This document shows, in pieces, positions 19,601-31,600 of a stretch of DNA of 41,830 nt (position 1 is the first letter of the stretch; every line of letters begins with the position of its first letter). A model generated the notes under the pieces. The model was not told the DNA's origin and ran no database searches. It worked only from the letters and a program-made list of their open reading frames with translations. The position numbers and the translations under genes were made by a program. Origin of the DNA: CALFUK01 sp964450495 (GTDB lineage Bacteria > Bacteroidota > Bacteroidia > Chitinophagales > Saprospiraceae); the NCBI GenBank assembly GCA_964450495.1, contig CAYVFU010000042.1, forward strand, positions 1-41,830, in the 5' to 3' direction.

Positions 19601-22600
19601 TCACCATCATCGTTGCCGCCATCACTATCTGTATCATCCTGAGGATTTCCATTTTCATCAGTAGCACCATCTATTTCTACCACGTTTTGATAGTCACCTG
19701 GTCCAGCATCTGGATCAAGTGTCAACACGATTTGAACCGTTTGACATTCGTTCACTAAGACAGGTCCATCGTATGTCATACTTGCGGAACCATCTGCATT
19801 ATCGACCCAACCATTCGCATCGTTAGTACTTAAGCTAGTGCTAGCTGGATAGACATCAGTCAATGCGATGTTATACCCGTCAATCGTACCTTGGTTACAA
19901 ATTTCGATATCAAATGTGATGTCATCTCCAGGTCTAATCGGCATTGTTTGTGTAGCACTAATTTCTTTATCTAAGGCAAGATCGAATGTCGCAACACCAA
20001 CATAAGCTGGATCGTGATCATCTTCATCTTCACCTTCATCGGCTCCGCCACCTGAGGTATCACCATCAGTGACTGGGCCATCATTTGTATTATCATCATC
20101 CGGAGTTGAATCTGAATCTTCTGGATGGTTACCATCTTCATCTTCAGCATCTGTAATCTCAGAGAAATTTTCAAATACTCCAGAACTTGGTAGAACATCT
20201 ACCATAATATCAATAGTAACAATCTCACTTGATCCCGCAGGTATTGGTCCAGCAATTTCAATGTAAGCTGCATTACCAGCACCAGCAGTCCAATTAGCAT
20301 CAGCTAAAGACATACCTGTTGGTATATAATCTACAACATCAACATTGTAAGCATCCACCGATCCTTGATTGAAGACTTGAATTTGGAAAGTGACAATATC
20401 ACCAACTCCTACCACTGCTGCCTGTCCAGGAGCTAATGATTTTTCAAGAGCCAAGTCAAACTGAGCAACTGGTACAACTGCTGGATCAGAATCGTCTTCA
20501 TCACCATTGGTACCATCAGTCACATCATCTTCTTCGCCAGTTTCATTATCTGGATCATTATCAGGATTAGAGTCTAGATCTTCAGGATGGTTACCATCTT
20601 CATCTTCTGCATCTGTTATCTCAGCAGTATTGGAATTGTTGCCAGTAGCTGCATCTGGTGTCACTGTCAATGTAATACTGATGGTGAGATCTTCACCAGC
20701 TGAAATCGGTCCAGCTAGGGTAGTGATTGCCGTGTTGCCAGGCGCATTCACCCATGCCGGATCATTCAATGTAAAACCTGCTGGTATATAATCAATCACA
20801 TCAATGTTATACGCATCGATTGTACCTTGATTAAATACTGTAATATTATAGGTTACGTCATCTCCAGGGTAAACTGGCACTGATTGATTTGGATCGAGCA
20901 TTTTCACTAATGCTAAATCAAACACTTCTACTTCAAATGGCGCATTGTCTTCATCATCTTCACTTTGATCTCCGTCATCATTTCCACCATCACTATCAAT
21001 ATCATCTTGTGGATTGCCATCTATATCAGTAGCACCGTCAATTTCAACAACATTCTCGAATGAACCTGGAGCAGCATTTGCATCAAGTGTCAATACGATT
21101 TGAATTGTTTGACACATACCAACTGCGACTGGACCCGCATACGTCAGACTTGCTGAACCGTTTGCATTATCCACCCAACCATTAGCATCATTTGCACTAA
21201 GTGTGGTACTTGTTGGATAGACATCAGTCAAACCAACATTGTATCCGTCAACTGTACCTTGGTTACAAATTTCAATATCAAATGTGATATCGTCACCTGG
21301 TGTTATAGGTAATGGTTGTGAAGCACTCAATGTTTTGTCAAGGGCTAGATCAAATATTTCAACTAGAATATCAGCTGGGTCATGATCATCTTCATCACCA
21401 GCTGTACCATCTGTAACATCATCTGTAAATGGCCCATCATTACTATCGTCATCATCTGGTGTACTGTCAACATCAGTTGGAGCTTCATTTGTAGGATCTG
21501 TATCATCATCTGCTTCACTTATTTCTGCAAAGTTTTGAAGATTTCCTCCTGCAAAATTTGGATCAACTTGTAAAGTCAATGTCAAATCAACAGACTCTCC
21601 TGGCATAATTGGACCAGCCACTTGTTGAAAAGCTGCATTGCCACTACCTGGTGTCCAAGCTGCGTCGGATAATATCATACCAGAAGGTATATAATCGACA
21701 ACTTCAACATTGTATGCATCAAGTGTACCTTGATTAGATACAGTGATGATGTAATCTACTAGGTCACCTGGAGCTACAGGAACTGCTTGATCAGGAGCTA
21801 ACATTTTAACTAATGCCAGATCAAATACTTGTCCGATCGGAACTGTTTCAGGATCCTCATCATCCTCTGATTGATCACCGTCATCATTGTCTGGATCAGA
21901 ATCAATATCCTCTGGAGCTTCATTATCAGGATCAGTATCGTCATCTGCTTCTGTGATTTCCGCTGTATTCATGATTTGATTACCCATGAAATCTGCATCA
22001 ATCATAAACGTGATGTCAACAGTCGTTGAAGCGCCAGGAGCTAATGGTCCTGCGATTGGTGTATTCAAATCAGCGACTCCTCCATTGTCTGTCCAGTTGG
22101 CATCTGCAAGCGTAGTTCCAGCTGGAATAACGTCTGCAAGACCAATTGTATATGCATCTATAGTTCCTTGGTTAGTCACAGTCAGTGTGAAAGTGATCAG
22201 GTCACCTGGAGCTATTGGTAAAACTTGACTAGCTGCAATATCTTTTTCTAATGCCAAGTCAAATACATCAACGGATATTTCCTCTGGATCATGATCATCT
22301 TCATCTCCATCAGTATTCTCAGTATCATTATCCGTGAAATTTCCATCATTAGAATCATCATCATCTGGTGTGCTATCCACATCAGTTGGTGGTTCATTAT
22401 TAGGATCAGTGTCATCATCTGCTTCACTTATTTCAGCAAAGTTTTGCAGATCTCCTCCAGCGTAATTAGGATCAACTTGGAGAACAATCGTCAACACTTC
22501 TGAAGCACCTGGTACAAGAGGGCCTGTAACAGTTTGATATGCTGTATTAGGTGCAGCACCTGGAGACCAAGTCGCATCATTCAATAACATACCAGAAGGA

Positions 22601-25600
22601 ATGTAATCGACAACTTCAATATTATAAGCGTCCAGGGTTCCTTGATTGGTGACTGTAATATTATATGTCACATCATCGCCTGGGTAAATTGGTGTTGGTT
22701 GACTTGCATCAATCATTTTCACCAATGCTAAATCGAATGTCTGACCAACTGGTACTGTTTCAGGATCTTCATCGTCTTCACTTTGATCACCGTCATCATT
22801 GTCAGGATCTGAATCTGTATCTGTCGGAGGTTCATTGAATGGATCATCATCGTCATCAGCAGCAGTTATTTCTGCTGAATTCATGATAGATGTTCCCATA
22901 AAATCACTGTCAATTAAGAAAGTGATATCTACTGTAGTCGAAGCACCTGGTGCTAAAGGACCAGCAATAGGTATGTTCAGATCTGCTGTGCCACCATTGT
23001 CCGTCCAATCAGAATCATCTAATGTAGTACCTGCAGGGATATTATCAGCTAATGCAATACTGTATGCATCAACATTACCTTCATTAGTAACAGTCAATGT
23101 AAATGTAATCTGATCGCCAGGAGCAATTGGTAATGTCTGTGCATCAGAAATGTCTTTAGCAAGAGCTAAATCGAATATTTCTACAAAGACACCTGCTGGA
23201 TCATGATCATCTTCATCCCCATCTGTATTATCTGTATCATCATCTGTAAAATCGCCATCATTGTCACTATCACTATCAGGATCGGAATCCACATCTGTAG
23301 GCGGTTCATTATTCGGATCTGTATCATCATCTGCTGCTGCAATCTCTGAGAAATTAACCAGATCTCCACCTGCAAAATCTTCATCTATCTTAAGCACAAT
23401 TGACACGGTAGTCGTACTACCAGCAGCCAATGGACCTGGAATCGTTTGGAAGGCTTCACTTGGATTCGCACCTGTACTCCAAGATGGATCATTTAGTGTC
23501 ATTCCAGCAGGAATGTAATCTACCACTTCAATGTTGTATGCATCTAGTGTACCTTGATTGATGACTGATATTGTAAATGTCACGTCACCTCCAGGATAAA
23601 CAGGCATAGGTGTAGACGGATCTAAGATTTTAGTCAATGCTAAATCAAATGCCTGGCCAATAGGTACTGTTTCTGGGTCTTCGTCATCTTCACTTTGATC
23701 ACCATCATCATTATTCGGGTCAGAATCTGTATCTGTCGGCGGATCATTGTTCGGATCTGTGTCATCATCTGCGTCAGAAATCTGTGCCGCGTTCATGATA
23801 CTATCACCCATGAAATCAGAGTCAATCATGAATGTAATGTTCACTGTTGTTGATGCACCCGGTGCCAGTGGACCTGGAATTGGTGTATTCAATTCAGCAA
23901 CACCACTATTGTCAGTCCAATCGACATCTGCTAATGTTGTCCCTGTAGGAATAACATCAGACAATCCAATAGAATAAGCATCTACATTTCCTTCATTTGT
24001 AACAGTCAATGTGAATGTAATGAGGTCGCCTGGATTGACAGGTAGTGGCTGTGTTGGCGCAATAGCTTTATCTAAAGCTAAATCAAATATCTGTACAAAT
24101 ACATCTGCTGGATCATGATCATCTTCATCACCATCTGTATTGTTTGTATCGTTATCCGTAAAGTCTCCATCATTACCCGGATCATTATCTGGATCAGAAT
24201 CAATATCTGTTGGTGGATCATTATTCGGATCTGTATCGTCATCTGCGTTTGCAATCTCCGCAAAATTTTGAGTGGTTCCACCTGCAATTGTAGGCTCTAC
24301 TTGGAGCATAATTGTCAATTGCTCAGATGCACCAGCTGCTAAAGGACCAGCAATTGTCTGATACGCTTCATTTGGAAGCGAACCTGGTGACCACGCAGGA
24401 TCAACCAATGTGAAACCAGCTGGGATATAATCCACAACCTCAACATTGTAAGCATCCAACGTACCTTGGTTTGTCACTTCTATGATATAGGTAACTATGT
24501 CACCAATTTCTACAGGTAATGCTTGTGCTGGATCGAGAATCTTCGTCAATGCCAAGTCAAATACTTGACCAATCGGAATAGTTTCTGGATCGTGATCATC
24601 TTCATCACCATTCGTATTATCATCAACATTATCTTCCACGGGTCCATCATTATTGGCATCTGCATCTGGTGTGCTATCAACATCTGTCGGTGGATCATTA
24701 GATGGGTCCTCGTCATTATCCGCTCCACTTATTTCAGAGAAGTTTGTAATGCTATCGCCCATGAAAGATGGATCAACAGTAAATGTAATATCCACTGATG
24801 CCGTCGCTCCAGGAGCAATTGGTCCAGCTACTGGTGTGTTTAGATGAGCTTCACCAACAGGTCCCTCTGTCCAATCTGTATCATTCAATATCAATCCTGC
24901 TGGAATGTAATCCACCAAGTCAATAGCAAATGCATCTACATTTCCTTGATTCGTCACAGTTAATGTAAACGTGACATCATCGCCTGCTGCAATAGGTAGA
25001 GCCTGTGCAACTGATAACGTCTTGATCAAGGATAAATCAAATAACTCGATAAATACATCAGCTGGATCATGATCATCTTCGTCACCATTAGTATTGTCTG
25101 TATCGTCATCAGTAAAATCACCATCATTTGACGGATCGCTATCTGGATCACTATCTAAGTCATTAGGTGGTGTATTCGTAGGATCAGTATCATCATCCGC
25201 TTCAGAAATTTCAGCGAAGTTTTGTGTACTTCCACCTGCTGCAGTTGGTTCGACCTCTAACATGATTGTCAACTGTTCCATACCACCTGGAGCTATTGGA
25301 CCAGGAATTGTTTGGAATGCTTCATTAGGAGAAGCACCTATTGACCATGAAGGATCAGCCAAACTTAAACCTGCAGGAATATAGTCAACGACTTCTACAT
25401 TATAGGCATCAACTGTTCCTTGGTTTTCTACTACGATTATAAATGTGACTACATCACCAATCGTAACTGGTAAGTCTTGTGCTGGATCTAACATTTTAGT
25501 TAAAGCTAAATCGAATACCTGACCAACAGGGATCTCAGCTGGATCTTGATCATCACCACCATCTTCATCCGCAGTGTCGTTATCGTTATCTGTATCCGTT

Positions 25601-28600
25601 GGCGTTCCATTATCACCAGGCATACTATCTACATCTGGAGTATCTGGGCCACCATCTGTATCGCTTCCACCTGTTATCTCCGCATCATTAACCAGGCTTG
25701 AACCCATGAAATCCGCATCGATTACTGCTTCAACTTCAAAACTTACAGACATACCTGCTGCTACAAAGTCGAGGGTAAAATCACCAGGCGCATTCTCCGC
25801 AACGCCAGTTTGACCCGCGACCAATGTTGGCACACTAAGGCCAGTTGGAGTATAATCTGCCACATCAATATCAAATGCATCAAGTGTCCCTTGATTATAG
25901 ATTGTAATAGTAAACTGCACTGTACTTCCAGGACCATAAGGTGGTGGAGTTGCAGTTGTATTTAATTCTTTTGTGAGTGCCAAATCAAAAGTCTGCCCAA
26001 TCATGATTTCTTCAGGATCTTGATCATCACCACCTGCATCATCAGCAGTATCGTCATTATTAGCTAAGTCATCTGGTGTACCGTCATCACCTGGTGTACT
26101 GTCAACATCCATTGGCATATTACCATCTTCATCTTCTGCACTTGCAATTTCTGAATCATTAATGATACTAGTACCCATGAAATCTGTGTTTACGGTATAT
26201 TCTATGCTTATTACTTGACTTTGACCGACTCCAACGAAAGGTATTTCATTTAGCAACGTCGCTATGCCTGGTGTCATTTCTGTCCAACCAAGTCCACTAA
26301 GAGTCAGACCCATTGGCGTATAATCAACGACTTGTACATTGTAGGCATCAACTGTTCCTTGATTAAAGACTTCAATATCAAAGACTACTGTACTTCCAGG
26401 AACAATCGGACTATCACTTGCGCTCGCATTTAATGTTTTAGTCAATGCAAGATCAAATGTTTGCTCAATCATAATCGTCTCAGGATCATAATCATCACTT
26501 CCGTTAGTTGCAGATGTATCATCATTATTTGGATCTGGCGTTGAACCGTCTTCATCATTAGGTGTACTATCCACATCTTCAGGCATATTTCCATCAGCAT
26601 CTTCTGCACTAGAAATCTCTGCATTATTTGTAATGCTTGTACCCATAAAGCCAGCATCAACAGTAAATGTGATGGTGACTACCTCACTCATGCCAACAGG
26701 AATACTTGCAATAGGTGTATTCAAATCAGCAACACCTGCTGTTTCTGTCCACGTACCGTCAGCCAGGATTAATCCATCTGGTGTAAAATCTTGTACGTTG
26801 ACATTAAAGGCATCTAGTGTTCCTTGATTAAACACTTCTATATCAAAGACAACAGTAGAACCTGGTACAATCGGACTATCACTTAAGGCAGCATTGAAAG
26901 TTTTGACAAGTGCAAGATCAAAGATTTGACCAATTGGAATTTCAGCTGGATCTTGATCATCACCGCCATCTTCATCAGCAGTGTCGTTATCGTTATCTGT
27001 ATCCGTTGGCGTTCCATTATCACCAGGCATACTATCTACATCTGGAGTATCTGGGCCACCATCTGTATCGCTTCCACCTGTTATCTCTGCATCATTGATA
27101 AGGCTTGAGCCCATGAAGTTAGCGTCGATAATAGCTTCTACTTCAAAGCTTGCACTCATGCCAGCAGCCACGAAATCTAATGTGAAGTCTCCTGGCGCAT
27201 TTTCAATAACACCAGTTTGACCAGCAACCAAAGTTGGAATACTAAGTCCAGTCGGTGTGTAATCTGCCACATCAATATCATATGCATCAAGGGTTCCTTG
27301 ATTTTCTATCGTTATGGTAAACTGAACAGTGCTACCTGGTCCATACGGAGGAGGAGTTGCTGCACTATTGATCTCCTTAGTTAATGCCAAATCGAAAATT
27401 TGTTCGATTTCTATGGTTTCAGGATCCTGATCGTCGCCACCATCTTCATCTGCAGTGTCATCATTGTTAGCAGTGTCATCTGGCGTACCGTCATCACCTG
27501 GCGTACTGTCAACATCCATTGGCATGTTGCCATCAACATCTTCTGCACTCTGTATTTCGGAATCATTTGTGATGGAAGTACCCATGAAATCCGCATCTAT
27601 AGTAAATTCTATACTTACAATTTCACTTTGACCGGCACTAATCAATGGAATTTCATTCAATAATGTCGCTTCTCCAGCCACAAGTTCTTGCCAACCCAAA
27701 CCTGTAAGTGTCAAACCTGCAGGAATGTAATCTACAACTTGGATATTATATGCGTCTACAGTTCCTTGGTTAAATACTTCAATATCAAACACAACTGTAC
27801 TTCCTGGAGTGAGTGGGCTATCGCTTGCGCTTGTATTAAATGTCTTAGTCAACGCAAGGTCAAATGTCTGTCCGATCATGATCGTTTCTGGATCGTAATC
27901 GTCATTACCATTTGTATCTGCCGTATCATCATTATTCGGATCTGAAGAAGAACCGTCTTCATCATTTGGTGTACTGTCCACATCATCAGGCATATTACCA
28001 TCAGCATCCTCAGCACTAGATATTTCTGCATTGTTTGTTATGCTTGTACCCATGAAAGAAGCATCAACCGTGAATGTGATCATCACTGTCTCATCTGATC
28101 CAGCTGGGATACTAGCAATTGGTGTGTTCAAGTCCGCTACTCCGGCTGTTTCTGTCCAATTAGGATCAGAGAGTATCAATCCAGCTGGTGTGAAATCTTG
28201 AACATTTACATTGAAGGCATCTAAAGTCCCTTGGTTGAATACTGTGATATCAAATACAACAGTACTTCCTGGGACGATTGGGCTATCACTTAATGCTGCA
28301 TTAAACGTTTTTATTAATGCAAGATCGAATACTTGACCAATAGGCACTATTTCTGGATCCTCATCATCCTCACTTTGATCACCATCGTCATTATCTGGTT
28401 CTGAATCTGTATCAACAGGTGGATCATTATCAGGGTCAGTATCGTTATCAGCTTCTGATATCTGAGCAGAATTCATGATGCTTGTGCCCATGAAGTTAGC
28501 GTCTATCATAAACGTGATATCCACTGTTGTACTTGCTCCAGGAGCCAGTGGGCCTGGAATCAATGCAGTCAAATCCGCCACAGTACCATTGTCTGTCCAA

Positions 28601-31600
28601 TCCGCATCGGCCAATGAAGTGCCGGGTGGAATGTTGTCTGATAAGCCAATGTTGTATGCATCTATAGTACCTTGATTCGTCACCGTTAATGTAAACGTGA
28701 TCATATCACCTGGAGCGATTGGTAATACTTGTGAATCCGCGATATCTTTCTCTAATGCAAGATCAAAGACGGAAACAGGCAATTGGGCTGGATCATGATC
28801 ATCTTCATCACCATTCGTATTATCAGTGTCATCATCTGTAACGGGTCCATCATTATTAGGGTCATTGTCTGGATCAGAATCAATATCAGGTGGATTAGTG
28901 CCGTTGATATCTTCTGCATCTGAAATTTCTGCAAAGTTCTCAATGATGCCATTGGCAGGTAGTGAGACAACCGTTGTCGTAATTTGAACAGTTTCGCACA
29001 TGTCAACTGCAACTGGTCCCGGAATAATAATGAATATTTCCCCAGTGACAGATGTCGTCCAGTCAGTGTCATTTAAGGCCAATTCTGCTGGCAAGTAATC
29101 TGCTACTTCTACATTATATGCATCAATGGTTCCTTGATTACAAACTTCAATATCGTAAGTCACATCATCGCCAACAAATACTGGCGTCACTAGACCTGGT
29201 GATAACATTTTAGTCAACGCAAGATCAAAAGTATCGATCATGATCACTGCAGCATCTTCTTCATCTTCACTTTGATCTCCGTCGTCATTATTTGGTTCGG
29301 AGTCAATATCTTCTTGATCTGCACCAGATACTTGCGCTGTATTTTCAATAGGACCGTAGTCATCTAGGATAACATCTACCCATAGCGTGTCACAGGTTCC
29401 ATTTTCTATTGTTGTAATTGTCCAAGAGTTATTATTTGGACTGTAATTGCCTGTAGTCTGAGTATGTTGTACATAAGTGACTGCACCTGGCAGTTCGTCT
29501 GATACTTCAACACCTGTAGCATCGAATATCAAGCCTTCGTCAGGATCATTGATATTACACACTTCTATTTCGTATGTGACTTGACTTCCGATTGTTAATG
29601 GATCAGGTATGTTGACGATGTTTTTCGTCAATTCAAGGTCAAGACATTCTTTGTATACGAGCTCAAATACCTCGATGTTTACTGGACACGGATTTGTTCC
29701 ATCAAATGCTTTTACAGTGAAGATTCCTTCATTGCTAGTCACATAAGAATTATCAGGGCCTGCAGCGACAGGAACGAGACTACCTCCTAATTCTTCAAAC
29801 CACTCGTAGTTAGCAAAGCCTGCTGTTGCCATGAGAGTATCTGGATCTGGATGGAAACAAACTTCTATTAGCTCAGCCGGAGGTGTTGGCAGAGATTCTC
29901 TAAAGTCAATATTTATGACATCTGTCTTCACACAACCTCCAGGGAATGTCACCTCTACAGTGAGCGTCACATCTTCTGTAATACACGCATCAGTTTCAAT
30001 AGAGTTAGGGTCTGAGAAGACGGTAGTCGCAGCAGAACTCGTCCAGACTACTGAGACTGCTGTGTCATCAATATTGTTTGGAAGTGTTGCTTCCACTGTC
30101 GGACAAAAATCACCTTCACAGTAAATAATATCTTCTCCTGCATCAACTTCTAGATCACCAATATTCCAAATTTCTAAAGTTTCTTCTACCATGCACTGAC
30201 CGGTACCTGTCGTAAATACAACAGGCCATGGCGTATCGATACCTTGATCTTCTGGAATACAAATTGTCACTGTATTTCCGTCGTGAACAACAGGTGCTGC
30301 GCCTTCGAATGGGATTCCTGCTCCTTCCAATCTAAACTCAGATGTACCCCAGTTAGCAGGGTCAACAGTACTGCCAATTCTCCAGTATTGAGCATTTATA
30401 GGTGCTGGTAAAGCATAACCTACAATAGATGTATGGTCATTAGGGACTGTAAATCCTGATAAGGCAGTTGTCCAATTTAGATTGTCATTTGAATACTCCA
30501 ATGACAAACTTGTAGAACTATAAACAGAAAGAGTATTTCCCCAACCATTTACATCTCCAGCACCTACATAAACACTATCTACGGATACAGGTGCATCATA
30601 AGAGGCGACGATGTAAGCAGGACTAGCAGATCCTGAACAGGCATTAGCTTCTGCAAATAATAAGCCATCCATTCCAGATGCGTTATTTGAACTATTAATA
30701 TCACCAGTAGAATTGTTTGTTAACTCTTCATAGCTGCCAAAGACAGACGGAGGTCCAAATACTATTGTACCATCAACAGTATCTCTAGGCAGTGTATAAC
30801 AATTAGCAGATGCCCAATCAAGGCTGAACATGTATTCTACACCAGAAGCACCTGTGATTGAATCGGCGGTTACCGAAACAAAATCACAAACCTCTATATC
30901 CAAACAGTCTCCAGGACACATGGCAATTGGCTCAGTGTAATCCCTTAGGGCTCTTGTTTGAATCATGTCAAACCACATTTCTTCTCGATCACAAGTACAA
31001 TCAGTATCATAGACCACTTCAAACAAAACAGGACAAGACCTATCGGCATCGACAACTATATTGCCTGAAACCTGGATTGAACTGCCATCCTGAACGGAGA
31101 AAGTACCTGAGTCAGATCCTAATAAGTTGTCTATGTTGCTATTGACTGACATATCTCCATCGATGTCTTGGTAGAAATTGACGGTGTATGGTTGATTCGT
31201 CGCATTTGGTCCATTATGGTTTATAGTCCATTCATAATATAAGTCTGTAATAGAAGGATCAGTAGAGCAATCGGTAAAGACGGCTAAATCATCTGCAATA
31301 AACGGTGGTTTAATTTCAACGCTAATATTCGGATTGAGACTATTTTGGACGAATACGTCACATGCATCAGGCGGTCCAGGTTCACACTCTACGGCTTCCA
31401 CTACGCTCTTGATATCTACTTTTAAATTGACGTCTCCGCATTCAGCCATTTCATCAACCATCGCATCAAATGTCAATTTCATGGATTGTGATTGTCCGAT
31501 TGACGGTGACACAAAACACACTTCTGTTGATGCGCCAATTGGTGTTACAATTTCAGCAGCAATGTTATATCCTGCAGGTTGAACTACACTTATAGAATTT

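Larger units (their letters stand above)
14365..29643 (-). repeat. Array of 33 tandem DUF11-type units
   Basis: Units of 138-164 codons, in phase with the reading frame, cover 15.3 kb inside the giant gene. Counting each unit from the F of FDLAL, unit 1 (divergent, LDLELTK) starts at 29643, unit 2 at 29229, unit 3 at 28767 and unit 33 at 14826. Each has a beta-sandwich part (~100 residues, NQGTxDAYNV ... DYIPAG ... ISEA) and a hyperacidic Asp/Asn/Glu/Gly linker of ~45-60 residues (DDDTDPNNEPPTDVDS, then forms of NGDEDDHDP). Unit lengths fall into discrete classes (432, 438, 462, 465, 468, 474 bp and others) that recur in fixed order, showing that multi-unit blocks were duplicated. Confidence 0.95.

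Noticed and set aside
25516..28329. The tandem blocks were considered as a CRISPR or mobile-element signature.
   Set aside because: The repeats are long, in frame and protein-coding, with no short direct repeats plus unique spacers and no transposase.
14365..29643. Many open frames of 60-150 codons on the plus strand across the repeat array, some near-identical to each other (for example 25574-25813 and 26981-27220).
   Set aside because: They are antisense shadows of the acidic repeats: Asp codons GAT/GAC read as ATC/GTC and, in other frames, as Ser/Leu-rich text. Their similarity only reflects the repeats. They have no signal, start context or independent family.
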